A stretch of DNA of 64,000 nt. Origin: Luteococcus sp038433135 (lineage in GTDB: Bacteria > Actinomycetota > Actinomycetes > Propionibacteriales > Propionibacteriaceae). This document shows, piece by piece, positions 8,012-17,149 of this stretch. The stretch spans positions 1 through 64,000 of the forward strand of contig NZ_JBCDMV010000007.1 in the NCBI RefSeq assembly GCF_038433135.1, read 5' to 3'. The notes beneath the pieces are model-generated. The model was given only the letters and a program-made list of their open reading frames with translations, searched no databases and had not been told where the DNA came from. The position numbers and the translations under genes are program-made. Each line of letters starts with the position of its first letter. Position 1 is the first letter of the stretch.

Positions 8012-10729
8012 ATGTGCTCGAATGGTGCGGTGCCAGAATCTGCCCTGTCGGTCACCGACTACGTCCGCACCACCCGCGGCACCGACTCGTCGGCCGGCTT
8101 CAGCCACGGCAACACGCTGCCGGCCGCCTGCCTTCCGCACGGCTTCAACCTGCTCACCCCGGTCACCGACGCCCGGACCAGAAAATGGCTCTACCAGTGG
8201 AATCCGCCCGGCGGGCTGAGGCTGCAGGCGCTGGCCTTCAGTCACCAGCCGTCGCCGTGGATCGGGGACCGGGCAGGGCTGCAGCTGATGCCGTGGACGG
8301 GGCACGCCCACACCGATCCGAAGCGCCGAGCGATCGCCTTCAGCCACGACGACGAGCACGCCCGGGCACACCACTACCGGGTCGCGCTGGCCGACGGGAC
8401 CGTCGCCGAGGTCACCCCCACCGACCATGCGGCGGCCTTCCGCTGCACCTTCACCACCGACGAGGCCTGCGGGGTGCTGCTGGACCTGCCCGGCGACGGC
8501 TGGTTACGTGCCGACCTGCTGCCCGACGGCCGGGCCGTCATCACCGGTCGGCTGGAACCCTCCCCCGGCTTCGGGCGACGCCAGCGTGACCCGGTGGGCT
8601 TCTGCTACGGCGAGACCCGGCAGCGGGTCCGGGTGCTGGCCAATCCGCATCAGGGGCTGCTCGGCCGGCGGCCCGCCCGGGGGCGTCGACAGGCCGTCGT
8701 GCTGGAACTGCCGCCCGACCAGGGGGACCAGCTGGAGGTGCTGCTGGCCACCAGCTTCATCAGTGTTGACCAGGCCCGGCACAGCCTGGCGCTGGAGATC
8801 GGCGAGGCCGACTTCGACCAGGTACGGCTCCGGGCGCAGCATGCCTGGGAACAGGTGCTGGGCCGGCTGGAGCTGCCCGAGGCCACCGGGGAGCAGCGCA
8901 TCATCGCCTGGTCCAACCTGACCCGGCTGCACACCTGGCCCAACGCGATGCACGAGAATGCCGGCACCGCCGAGGAGCCCCGATGGGTACACGCGTCGCC
9001 CTTCCAGCCGATCGGCGCCCGCGCCCGGCTACGACAACGCCCCACCCACACCGCGTCGCCGGTGCTACCCGGCAGACTGTTCGTGAACCACGGCTACTGG
9101 GACACCTACCGCACCTGCTGGCCCGCCTTCCACCTGCTCAGCCCCGAATCGGCGGGCGACCTGCTGGACGGCATCCTGCCCGCCTTCACCGAATCCGGGT
9201 GGATGGGCCGGTGGAGCGCACCCGGCCACGTCGACTCGATGGTGGGCACCAGCAGCGACGTGATCTTCGCCGACGCCAGCGCCCACGGCATCGACTTCGA
9301 CGAGCTGACCGCCTACGCCTCGGCGGTGCGCAATGCCAGCTGCCCGCCGCCGGATGCGACGGTGGGCCGCAAGGGCATCGGCGGCGGCCGCTTCCGCGGC
9401 TGGATCAGCAGCGAGACCCGGGAGGGTTTCAGCTGGAGCATCGAGAATGCGGTCTGCGATGCCGCCCTGGCCCGCTGGTCCGACCGGCTGGCCGGGCGCG
9501 CCGACGAGCTGGGCGTGCCGGAACAGGCCGACGGGTTCCGGGCGAATGCGGCCTGGTTCACCAACCGTGCCCTGGGCATCCGGCAGCTCTTCGATGGCCG
9601 GACGGGATTCCTGCGTGGACGTCGGGCCGACGGCCGCTGGAGCCGGACCGAGTTCAATCCGCTGGACTGGGGTGGGGACTACACGGAGACCACCGGGTGG
9701 GGCATGAGCGTCAGCCTGCCGCAGGACGGCGCCCTGCTGGCCGCGCTGCATGGTGGTGAGTGGGCGCTGGCCGACCATCTGGACCGGCTGTTCACCACGC
9801 CGGAGGACGCGGACCGGCCGGGGCACTACCGTCGGGTGATCCACGAGATGCGGGAGGCGCAGGCCGTCGGTTTGGGCCAGTGCGCGCCGAGCAACCAGCC
9901 GGCCCACCACATCCCTTTCATGCCGCTGCACGTCGGCCGCCCGGCGCAATCCCAGCGGGTGGTGCGCGACGCGCTGACCCGCCTGTTCACCGGTTCCGAG
10001 GTGGGCCGGGGCTATCCCGGTGACGAGGACAATGGCGAGCTCAGCGCCTGGTGGCTGTGGGCGGCGATGGGCCTGTACCCGCTGGCACCCGGCAGCGGCG
10101 AGTACGTGCTGGGCGCGCCACTGACCCCGATGACCTGGCGCCGCGACGAGGGCAACCTGACCATCCGCACCACCGGCACCGGGGCGTACCTCGCGTCGGT
10201 GACCCGCAATGGCGAGCCCTGGCCGGCCGTCGCGATCGGGGTGGCCGAGCTGCGCGGCGAGGTGGAACTCTGCTTCGAACTGTCCGAGCACGCCACCGAA
10301 TGGGGCGTGGACAGCCGCCCCGGCAGTCTGTCCACCAGCGAGCTGGGCCGCAGCTGGGGGCCGTGGCGTACCGATCGCAGCTGGTCGGCGCTCTGGTCCG
10401 GCGCCCCCACGGCGGCCCTGGAGCGCCTGGTGGACAACACCGGCAGCCACCCGGTGCACCTGGTGGCGGGCACCGTCCTGCGCGCCCGTTGGCAGCAGCC
10501 GTGGCGGCCACGGCTGCTCACCCTCACCGCCCAGAACCCGCTGAGACCCGCGGTGCGGGCCCGGAATTCGGCCGCCGAGCAGCGCTGGCGCGAGCTGGAG
10601 CTGCGCGGCGGCCAGGCCCAGTGGCCTCGTCAGACCGTCGCCTGGCTGCTGCCCGACGACACCGAGCTGGACGAGCTGGAGGTGCGGCTGCCCACCGATG
10701 GCACGCTGTTCCAACTGGAGGTCTACTGA
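8012..10729 (+). CDS. Divergent GH92-like glycoside hydrolase, probably cytoplasmic
   Basis: This 905-residue protein matches GH92 exo-alpha-mannosidases. The N-terminal beta-sandwich begins at the usual GFSHGNTLPAACLPHGF region (SxGNtxPgA-like). The (alpha/alpha)6 catalytic half contains YWDTYRT, YTE with Glu559, NQPAHHIPF, and GYPGDEDNGELSAWW with Asp671 and Asp673. Glu559 and the Asp pair are spaced as the general acid and base of characterised GH92 enzymes. However, the usual EGNxWQY is replaced by ETTGWGM, and NEPxHH by NQPAHH. No signal peptide is visible, although most GH92 enzymes are exported. ATG at 8012 was chosen because the only in-frame alternative lies in the glnA terminator. 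Sugar specificity is uncertain. Confidence 0.75.
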   Translation: MCSNGAVPESALSVTDYVRTTRGTDSSAGFSHGNTLPAACLPHGFNLLTPVTDARTRKWLYQWNPPGGLRLQALAFSHQPSPWIGDRAGLQLMPWTGHAHTDPKRRAIAFSHDDEHARAHHYRVALADGTVAEVTPTDHAAAFRCTFTTDEACGVLLDLPGDGWLRADLLPDGRAVITGRLEPSPGFGRRQRDPVGFCYGETRQRVRVLANPHQGLLGRRPARGRRQAVVLELPPDQGDQLEVLLATSFISVDQARHSLALEIGEADFDQVRLRAQHAWEQVLGRLELPEATGEQRIIAWSNLTRLHTWPNAMHENAGTAEEPRWVHASPFQPIGARARLRQRPTHTASPVLPGRLFVNHGYWDTYRTCWPAFHLLSPESAGDLLDGILPAFTESGWMGRWSAPGHVDSMVGTSSDVIFADASAHGIDFDELTAYASAVRNASCPPPDATVGRKGIGGGRFRGWISSETREGFSWSIENAVCDAALARWSDRLAGRADELGVPEQADGFRANAAWFTNRALGIRQLFDGRTGFLRGRRADGRWSRTEFNPLDWGGDYTETTGWGMSVSLPQDGALLAALHGGEWALADHLDRLFTTPEDADRPGHYRRVIHEMREAQAVGLGQCAPSNQPAHHIPFMPLHVGRPAQSQRVVRDALTRLFTGSEVGRGYPGDEDNGELSAWWLWAAMGLYPLAPGSGEYVLGAPLTPMTWRRDEGNLTIRTTGTGAYLASVTRNGEPWPAVAIGVAELRGEVELCFELSEHATEWGVDSRPGSLSTSELGRSWGPWRTDRSWSALWSGAPTAALERLVDNTGSHPVHLVAGTVLRARWQQPWRPRLLTLTAQNPLRPAVRARNSAAEQRWRELELRGGQAQWPRQTVAWLLPDDTELDELEVRLPTDGTLFQLEVY

Positions 10730-10767
10730 GCGACCCCGACACGACATTGCGTAGTAGCTGTGCCACA

Positions 10768-10900
10768 CTGGCCACGGACCTGGCCCGAGGAAGCCGGTGA
10801 GAATCCGGCACGGTCCCGCCACTGTGAGCGTCCGTGCGGCGTCAGTCAGGAACTCCCCAGGTCATCCGCGTCGACTACTCGGGCGAGAGACCTGAAGGAG
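10768..10900 (+). ncRNA. Cobalamin riboswitch 1 (upstream of cobI)
   Basis: The conserved core GAGGAAGCCGGTGAGAATCC is followed by GGCACGGTCCCGCCACTGTG and the B12-box region GTCAGTCAGGAACTC. Downstream, CAGGTC (10858-10863) can pair with GACCTG (10889-10894), directly before the AAGGAG ribosome site of cobI at 10895-10900. This suggests control of translation initiation. Adenosylcobalamin binding would shut off the cobI-cbiC operon. Confidence 0.9.
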
Positions 10901-10904
10901 CCTC

Positions 10905-11663
10905 ATGACCACTACCACCCCGACCGCTGCGCCGCGCCTGATCGGCGTCGGCGTGGGCCCCGGTGACCCCGAACTGGTCACCCTGAAGGCAGCCCGGCTG
11001 CTGCGGGAGGCCGACGCCGTCCTGGTGCCCACCACCGAGAGCTCCGGCGACGGGCCCGGGCGGGCGGAGCAGGTGGTGACCGCGGTGGTCCCCGAGGCGC
11101 GCATCATCCGGATCCCCTTCTCGATGGCGGATCGGCGGGGCGTCACCCCACGTCGGGAGGAGAGCTGGCAGGCCTCGGCCACCGCAGCCCTGGCGCAGTT
11201 CGCGGCGGGCGCGCACAGCGTGGTCTTCGCCACCGTCGGCGACCCGAGCATCTATTCCACCTTCAGCTACCTGGCCGGCACCGTCACCGATGCCCGCCCC
11301 GACGTGCAGACCGAACTGGTGCCCGGGATCACCGCGATGCAGGCGCTGGCAGCCGCCAGCGGCACGCCGCTGTGCGAGGGCACCGAGGTGCTGGCCCTGG
11401 TACCAGCCACCCGGGATCTGGCCGGGCTGGGCGCGGTCCTCGAGGCCGCCGATGCGGTGTGCATCTACAAGGGCGGACGCCAGTTGCCGGCGCTGCGGGC
11501 CGAGCTGGCCCGGCACGGCCGCACCGGGGTGGTGGGCAGCTTCGTCAGCCTCCCGGAACAGAGCCTGACCAGCCTCGATGAGCTGGACGAGGATGCCACC
11601 GCGCCCTACTTCTCCGCGGTGCTGACCACACCCGAGCGACACACGACGGGAGGTGCCCTGTGA
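10905..11663 (+). CDS. cobI: Precorrin-2 / cobalt-factor II C20-methyltransferase
   Basis: A SAM-dependent tetrapyrrole methylase of 252 residues that methylates C20 of the corrin precursor. The N-terminal IGVGVGPGDPELVTLKA and the ATVGDPSIYSTFSYL motif are characteristic of CobI/CbiL, as is the ELVPGITAMQALAAASG segment. In a cluster with CbiG and CbiX it should act on the cobalt form, so CbiL is an equally good name. It is the first gene after riboswitch 1, and its stop overlaps the start of the next gene (GTGA). Confidence 0.92.
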   Translation: MTTTTPTAAPRLIGVGVGPGDPELVTLKAARLLREADAVLVPTTESSGDGPGRAEQVVTAVVPEARIIRIPFSMADRRGVTPRREESWQASATAALAQFAAGAHSVVFATVGDPSIYSTFSYLAGTVTDARPDVQTELVPGITAMQALAAASGTPLCEGTEVLALVPATRDLAGLGAVLEAADAVCIYKGGRQLPALRAELARHGRTGVVGSFVSLPEQSLTSLDELDEDATAPYFSAVLTTPERHTTGGAL

Positions 11664-12535
11664 GTGCCGAACCCACGGGAAAGGCCCCGGGCAAGGTGGT
11701 CTTCGTCGGCGCCGGCCCCGGTGCCGCGGATCTGGTGACCTTGCGCGCCGCCCGAACCATCGAGCAGGCCGACGTGATCATCTGGGCCTCCAGCCTGGTG
11801 CACCCGGACATCGTCGCCAACCACAGGCCCGACGCGGAGGTGGTGGATTCCGCCAGCCTGCCGCTGGAGGCGCTGGAGCCCTACTACACCCGGGCGCGCG
11901 ACGAGGGAATCCTGGTGGCCCGGGTACACACCGGCGACCCGAGCATCTACGGCGCCACCGCGGAGCAGCGCGAGCTGTGCGACCGGCTGGGCGTCGACCA
12001 CGAGACCATCCCGGGGATCAGCGCGTTCAGCGCCGCCGCCGCCCGGATGGACGTCGAGATCACACTGCCGGAGGTCAGCCAGTCGCTGATCCTGACCCGG
12101 CTGGAGGGCGGTCGCACCCCGATGCCGCCCAAGGAGACGGTCCGCGCTTTCGCGGCCCACGGCGCCACCATGGCGCTGTACCTCTCGGCCGCCCGCAACA
12201 AGGTCTTGCAGGAGGAGCTGTTGGCCGGCGGCTACCCGCCCGAGACCCCCTGCATCATCGGCTACCAGGTCACCTGGCCCGACGAGATGATGCTGCGCTG
12301 CCAACTGCAGGAGCTGTCGGCCACCATGAGGGAACACAAGCTGTGGAAACACACCGTCGTGCTGGTGGGGCCCGCCCTCGCCGAAGCGCCGATGGCCCGT
12401 CGCAGCCACCTCTACCACCCCGGCTTCCGGCACGAGTACCGCCATGCCGATCCCCGAGCGCAGCAGCAGCTGCGCACCGAGGGAGCAGTGGGACTCACCG
12501 CCGAATCGTCCATCGAGCAGGAGAAGAAGCAATGA
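11660..12535 (+). CDS. cobM: Precorrin-4 / cobalt-precorrin-4 C11-methyltransferase
   Basis: A tetrapyrrole methylase of 291 residues that methylates C11. The family motifs VVFVGAGPGAADLVTLRAAR, VARVHTGDPSIYGA and HETIPGISAFSAAAARM are present, followed by TRLEGGRTPMPPKE, which is typical of CobM/CbiF. Starting at GTG 11660 gives a four-base overlap with cobI, indicating translational coupling. The roughly 40 residues after the catalytic domain are hydrophilic and poorly conserved. Confidence 0.92.
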   Translation: MSAEPTGKAPGKVVFVGAGPGAADLVTLRAARTIEQADVIIWASSLVHPDIVANHRPDAEVVDSASLPLEALEPYYTRARDEGILVARVHTGDPSIYGATAEQRELCDRLGVDHETIPGISAFSAAAARMDVEITLPEVSQSLILTRLEGGRTPMPPKETVRAFAAHGATMALYLSAARNKVLQEELLAGGYPPETPCIIGYQVTWPDEMMLRCQLQELSATMREHKLWKHTVVLVGPALAEAPMARRSHLYHPGFRHEYRHADPRAQQQLRTEGAVGLTAESSIEQEKKQ

Positions 12536-13449
12536 TCCGAGTGCAAGGCTATCTGGGAGAGCCCGGGCTGAAGATGATCTGCGATGCCGCCGCGGCCGAC
12601 CTGGTGGTCGGCGGCGCCCGGCATCTGGACGCCCTGGACGTGCCCGAGGAACGTCGCGTCGTGCTGGGCGCGATGAGCAAGGCGATCCCGCAGATCATCG
12701 CCGCCGGGCCCGACGCCAATGTGATGGTGGTGGCCAGCGGAGACCCCGGCCTGTTCGGCATCGTGCGCCGGATGCGCGCCGCCGGGCTGGAACTGACGGT
12801 GATGCCGCGCTCCAGCTCCATCGCCCAGTCCTTCTCCCGTATCGGGATGCCCTGGGACGACGCCGAGGTGGTCAGCACCCACGGCCGCCCGCTGAGCCCC
12901 GCCCTGGCTGCCTGCCGCGCCTGCGGCAAGGTGGCGGTGATGACCAGCCCCACCCATGGATTGCGGGAACTGGCCGCCGGGCTGGCCGACCTGGAACGTC
13001 GGCTGGTGCTGTGCGAGCGGCTCGGTGAGGACGACGAGCGGGTCCGCGAGTTCGACGTCCGCACCGCCCTGGACGTCGAGGAGATCCTGGAACCCAATGT
13101 GGTGCTGGTGATCGACCCCGAGGCCCCCAGCGAGGTGGGCTGGCGGCTGGGCTCGCCCCGCCCCTGCGACCCGGTGCCCGAGGTCTCACCGGAGGCCGCG
13201 CAGCTCTTCTGCCGGATGCTGCCCGCCCTGGGCGATCTGCTGTGGGTGCAGGGCCAGCTGGGACGCGAGGTCGCCTCCCTGGCCCGGCTGCAGCGCGCCG
13301 CGGTGATCGACCTGGACGAGCAGCCGCGCCCCGTCGCCGCCCCCACCTGGGTGGTCGCGGAAACACTCGACGACGAGCAGCTGGCGGCCCTGGCCGAGCT
13401 GGACCCAACCCACATCATCCGCCCCGAGGGCGCGGAGAGGACGGCATGA
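12532..13449 (+). CDS. cbiE: CbiE methyltransferase with a degenerate CbiT-like tail
   Basis: Residues of about 1-195 form a precorrin-6Y C5-methyltransferase (CbiE) domain with VVASGDPGLFGIVRRM and VMPRSSSIAQSFSRIGMPW. In CobL this domain is fused to a C15-methylating, decarboxylating CbiT domain. Here residues of about 220-305 keep a CbiT-like outline (LGDLLWVQGQLGREVASL, comparable with GELLWDVGVGSGAVAIE of the separate CbiT), but the glycine-rich SAM site is lost and the domain is too short. An intact cbiT lies at 20027. ATG 12532 overlaps the cobM stop; the much longer upstream frame is not coding. Confidence 0.85.
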   Translation: MIRVQGYLGEPGLKMICDAAAADLVVGGARHLDALDVPEERRVVLGAMSKAIPQIIAAGPDANVMVVASGDPGLFGIVRRMRAAGLELTVMPRSSSIAQSFSRIGMPWDDAEVVSTHGRPLSPALAACRACGKVAVMTSPTHGLRELAAGLADLERRLVLCERLGEDDERVREFDVRTALDVEEILEPNVVLVIDPEAPSEVGWRLGSPRPCDPVPEVSPEAAQLFCRMLPALGDLLWVQGQLGREVASLARLQRAAVIDLDEQPRPVAAPTWVVAETLDDEQLAALAELDPTHIIRPEGAERTA

Positions 13450-15200
13450 GGAACTGGCAGGACGTCCCGATCACCCAACTGGTCAACTCCCCCGCCGCCC
13501 GCCAGCACGCCGACCGGATCCATCGCGCGCTGGGCAACAAGACCACCATCGTCGAGGGTCCGCTGGCCCGGACCCTGCCCGAGGCGTGGCCGGCCGCCGA
13601 GCTGATCATCAGCCACCTGGCGCTGGGCGCCACCGCGCGGATCATCGCCCCCTTGCTGGCCAGCAAGCAGAGCGACCCTGGCGTCGTCGTGGTGGACGAG
13701 GCCGGCCAGTTCGCCGTCCCGCTGGTCGGTGGGCACGTGGGCGGCGCGAATGAGCTGGCCCGGGCCATCTCTGATGCGCTGGGCGGCACCGCGGTGCTGA
13801 CCACCGCCACCGACGTCGTCGGTATCCCCGCGTTGGACCTGCTGGGCTGGGCCTACGAGGGTGACCTGCCCGCCGTCACCCGCGCCATGCTGGACGAGCA
13901 GCCGGTGCTGCTGGATCGCACGCTGGGTTTCCCGGTGCCGCAGCTGGCCCCCTCGGTCAGCGTCGACGCCCGGAAGCCGGTGGCCCGGATCGTGGTCACC
14001 GACGCCGCCGAGGCCGACACCGCAACCGAGGCCCTGCCCACCGTGACCCTGCACCCCAGGAGCCTGGTGGTCGGGATGGGCTGCAACAAGGGCACCGACG
14101 TCGACGAACTGGACGAGCTCTTCCACCAGACCCTGGCCGAGGCCGGGCTGCACCCGTCGAGCGTCACCGCGCTGACCACCGTCGACGTCAAGGCCGGTGA
14201 GCTGGGGCTGCTGCAATTGGCCCACCGGCTAGGGCTGCGACTGACCGACTACCCGGCCGACGAGCTGGCCACCCATGCTGTGCCCAACCCGTCGGAGCAG
14301 GCGCAGCGACACGTCGGCTGCCCGTCGGTGAGCGAGGCGTCGGTGCTGGCGCATGGCGCAGAGCTGGTGGTTCCCAAGCACAAGTCGGCCAATGCCACCT
14401 GCGCCGTGGGCAGGCTGCCGGTGCGGGGCCTGCTGCAGGTGGTGGGCCTGGGCCCCGGCTCGCGTGACCTGCTCACCCCCCGCGCCCGCGACGCGATCCG
14501 CCGGGCCAACCTGGTGGTGGGCTATGGGCCCTATGTGAAGCAGATCCGGGATCTGGTCAGCCCCGGGGCGGAGATCTACGCCTCCAAGATGGGCACCGAG
14601 CAGACCCGCACCTCGCTGGCGATCGACCGCGCCCGCGCCGGGGAGCGCGTGGTGCTGGTCTGCGGCGGCGACCCGGCGATCTACGCGATGGCCTCCCCCG
14701 TGCTGGAACAGGGCACGATGGGGATCGACGTGGAGATCGTGCCCGGGGTCACCGCCGAGCTGGCGGTCTCCGCCATCCTGGGCGCGCCGTTGGGCCACGA
14801 CCACGCCACCATCTCGCTGAGCGACCTGCACACCGACTGGCAGGTGATCGAGCAGCGGTTGCAGGGCGCAGCCGTCGGGGACTTCGTCGTGACGCTCTAC
14901 AACCCGCGCTCCCGCACCCGGCTGATGCACCTGCCACGGGCGCTGGAGATCCTCGGGGCGCACCGGCCGCCGAGCACCCCGGTGGCGGTGGTGCAGCAGG
15001 CCAGCCGGCAGCGGCAGAAGGTGATCACCTCGACCTTGGCCGACTTCCAGCCGGAGTGGGTGGACATGAATTCTTTGGTGGTGGTCGGCTCGTCGCTGAC
15101 CCGCTTCGTCCCGACCGGGTCTGGCCGCGAACTGGTGGTCACGCCGCGCGACTACCACTGGATGGCCGAGACGTCCGAGCCCCTGCAGGAGGAGCGATGA
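13446..15200 (+). CDS. CbiG - CobJ (CbiH) fusion: cobalt-precorrin-5A hydrolase and C17-methyltransferase
   Basis: A 584-residue fusion. Residues of about 1-325 are CbiG, which opens the delta-lactone of cobalt-precorrin-5A; this part has the LVGGHVGGANELA segment, a central linker, and the C-terminal LVVGMGCNKGTDVDEL domain. Residues of about 329-584 are the C17-methylating, ring-contracting methylase, with VVGLGPGSRDLLTPRA, VCGGDPAIYAMASPV, VEIVPGVTAELAVSA and YNPRSRTR. CbiG marks the early-cobalt (anaerobic) pathway. P. freudenreichii is known for a cbiE-G-H fusion; here CbiE is separate but overlaps by ATGA. The start at 13446 is fixed by this overlap. Confidence 0.92.
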   Translation: MRNWQDVPITQLVNSPAARQHADRIHRALGNKTTIVEGPLARTLPEAWPAAELIISHLALGATARIIAPLLASKQSDPGVVVVDEAGQFAVPLVGGHVGGANELARAISDALGGTAVLTTATDVVGIPALDLLGWAYEGDLPAVTRAMLDEQPVLLDRTLGFPVPQLAPSVSVDARKPVARIVVTDAAEADTATEALPTVTLHPRSLVVGMGCNKGTDVDELDELFHQTLAEAGLHPSSVTALTTVDVKAGELGLLQLAHRLGLRLTDYPADELATHAVPNPSEQAQRHVGCPSVSEASVLAHGAELVVPKHKSANATCAVGRLPVRGLLQVVGLGPGSRDLLTPRARDAIRRANLVVGYGPYVKQIRDLVSPGAEIYASKMGTEQTRTSLAIDRARAGERVVLVCGGDPAIYAMASPVLEQGTMGIDVEIVPGVTAELAVSAILGAPLGHDHATISLSDLHTDWQVIEQRLQGAAVGDFVVTLYNPRSRTRLMHLPRALEILGAHRPPSTPVAVVQQASRQRQKVITSTLADFQPEWVDMNSLVVVGSSLTRFVPTGSGRELVVTPRDYHWMAETSEPLQEER

Positions 15201-16444
15201 GCCACCCGCCCGCCCTGGTGATCGGCGCCCACGGAACCCGTCTGGAACGCGGCCAACAGGACTGCCGTCGGCTGGCGCAGCTGGTGGCCGAGCAACTACC
15301 CGGAGTGGAGGTGCGGCTGGGGCACGTGGAACTGGTGGAACCGCACATCGACGAGGTGGTGGCCGAGCTGCTGGGCCGGCACGAGCAGGTGGTGGTGACG
15401 CCGCTGATGCTGGGCACCGGTGCGCACGTGCAGCGCGACATCCCGGAGATGATCGGCCGCGGCGCCCTGGCCACCGGTCATCTGGAGGACGTCACCCTCA
15501 CGCCGCACCTGGGTGCCCATCCGAAGCTGCTGGAGGCGCTGGACCAGCGGATCGCCAGCGCCCTGGCCGTCGAACCCGCCTGGCAGCCGGCCGAGACCAT
15601 GGTGGTGCTGGTGGGCCGTGGGTCGCTGGTGGCGCAGGCCAATGCGGACCATGTGGCGCTGACCCGGCTGGTCCGGGAGACACACGAGCTGGCCGAGGTG
15701 TTGCCCGGCTTCATCCAGGTCACCACGCCGGATCTGCCGGGCGCGCTGGACCGGGCCGCCCTGCTGGGAGCCCGACGGGTGGTGGTGGCCGCCAACTTCC
15801 TGTTCACCGGCCGACTGGACGGCTGGGTCCGGGAACAGACCGCCGCCTGGGGCGTGAGCCATCCCGACGTCGAGCTGCGGGTGGCCGAGGTGATCGGCCC
15901 GTGCGTGGAACTGGCCGCGGTGGTGGCCGAACGCTACCGGGATGCGGTGCGGGACGCGGAGGCCCTGGCCTTGCAGGGCGCTGCCGGATCCCCGATGTAC
16001 CTCAGCGGGCTGAACCTGCGCGGCCGCCGGGTGCTGGTGGCCGGCGGCGGGGCCGTGGCCACCCGTCGACTGACCCGACTGCTGGAGGCCGGTGCGCTGG
16101 TGGAGGTGGTGGCCCCCCGGGCCCGGCCGCAGGTGCAGGAACTGGCCGCCGCCGGCCGGATCAGCTGGCAGCAGCGCCCGGCCACCCCCGCCGACATCAC
16201 CGGCGCCTGGTATGTGTTGGCCGCCACCGACGACCCCGAGGCCAACCAGGCCCTCGCCGAGGCGGCCGAGGCGGCCCGGGTCTTCTGCGTCCGCGCCGAC
16301 GACGCCCACCACGGCACCGCCTGGACCCCGGCCACCGAGACCGTTGGCGACTTCACCGTCGGGGTGCTCGGTAACCGCGATCCGCGCGGCTCCGTGCGGC
16401 TGCGGCAACGCATCATCGACACGCTGACCAGCGAGGAGGGCTGA
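15197..16444 (+). CDS. CbiX sirohydrochlorin cobaltochelatase fused to precorrin-2 dehydrogenase
   Basis: A 415-residue fusion. Residues of about 1-260 hold two CbiX-type chelatase halves: the first has VIGAHGTR and VVVTPLMLGTGAHVQRDIP with metal-binding His residues, and the second has VVLVGRGS and VVVAANFLFTGRLDGWV. Residues of about 270-415 form a Rossmann NAD domain of the CysG/Met8 type (LRGRRVLVAGGGAVATRR). The protein should oxidise precorrin-2 to sirohydrochlorin and then insert cobalt, thereby channelling CobA's product. It overlaps the preceding gene by ATGA, and GGAGG precedes its start. Confidence 0.9.
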   Translation: MSHPPALVIGAHGTRLERGQQDCRRLAQLVAEQLPGVEVRLGHVELVEPHIDEVVAELLGRHEQVVVTPLMLGTGAHVQRDIPEMIGRGALATGHLEDVTLTPHLGAHPKLLEALDQRIASALAVEPAWQPAETMVVLVGRGSLVAQANADHVALTRLVRETHELAEVLPGFIQVTTPDLPGALDRAALLGARRVVVAANFLFTGRLDGWVREQTAAWGVSHPDVELRVAEVIGPCVELAAVVAERYRDAVRDAEALALQGAAGSPMYLSGLNLRGRRVLVAGGGAVATRRLTRLLEAGALVEVVAPRARPQVQELAAAGRISWQQRPATPADITGAWYVLAATDDPEANQALAEAAEAARVFCVRADDAHHGTAWTPATETVGDFTVGVLGNRDPRGSVRLRQRIIDTLTSEEG

Positions 16445-16445
16445 G

Positions 16446-17102
16446 ATGGCCACCTATGAGTACCTGACCGACGGCGCGGAGATCTACGCCAACAGCTTCC
16501 GGATCATCCGCGAGGAGGCCGGGCTGGACCGGCTGCCCGACGATCTGGCCCAGGTGGCGGCCCGGATGGTGCATGCCTGCGCCCAGACCGACCTGACCGG
16601 TGACATCGCCTACAGCCCCGGCGTGGTCACGGCCGCCCGGCAGGCGCTGCTGGCCGGCGCTCCGGTGCTGTGCGACTCCACCATGGTGGCCACCGGCATC
16701 ATCCGCTCCCGGCTGCCGCGGGACAATGACGTCGTCTGCCTGTTGCAGGAGCCCCGGACCGTCGCGCTGGCGGCCGAGAAGCAGATCACCAAGACGATGG
16801 CCGCGGTCGAGCTGTGGCTGCCCCGGCTGGAGGGCGCCGTGGTCGCCTTCGGCAATGCCCCCACCGCCCTGTTCCGGCTGCTGGAGCTGGTGCGCGACAC
16901 CGGCGTGAAGCCGGCCGCGGTGATCGGCATCCCGGTCGGTTTCGTCGGCGCCGCGGAGAGCAAACAGGCGCTGGTGGACAATGACCTGGGGCTGGACTAC
17001 CTGACCGTCAAGGGCCGCCGCGGCGGCTCCGCGATGGCGGTCGCGGCGATCAATGCGATCGCCTCCACGGCCGAGACCAGCAATACCGCCCAACTGGCTT
17101 GA
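16446..17102 (+). CDS. cbiC: Precorrin-8X / cobalt-precorrin-8 methylmutase
   Basis: This 218-residue protein is CbiC/CobH, which moves the C11 methyl group to C12 to make cobyrinic or hydrogenobyrinic acid. Typical motifs are RMVHACAQTDLTGDI with the catalytic His, CDSTMVATGI, FGNAPTALFRL and GIPVGFVGAAESKQAL. It starts one base after the upstream stop and closes the first cob operon. Confidence 0.94.
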   Translation: MATYEYLTDGAEIYANSFRIIREEAGLDRLPDDLAQVAARMVHACAQTDLTGDIAYSPGVVTAARQALLAGAPVLCDSTMVATGIIRSRLPRDNDVVCLLQEPRTVALAAEKQITKTMAAVELWLPRLEGAVVAFGNAPTALFRLLELVRDTGVKPAAVIGIPVGFVGAAESKQALVDNDLGLDYLTVKGRRGGSAMAVAAINAIASTAETSNTAQLA

Positions 17103-17149
17103 TCCCAACTACCCGACGGCCCCCTCGGGTGGCATAGTCGGCCCTACAA

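Noticed and set aside
17111..17130. Weak stem ACCCGA/TCGGGT after cbiC as terminator
   Set aside because: Only 6 bp without a T run; it may belong to the leader of riboswitch 2.
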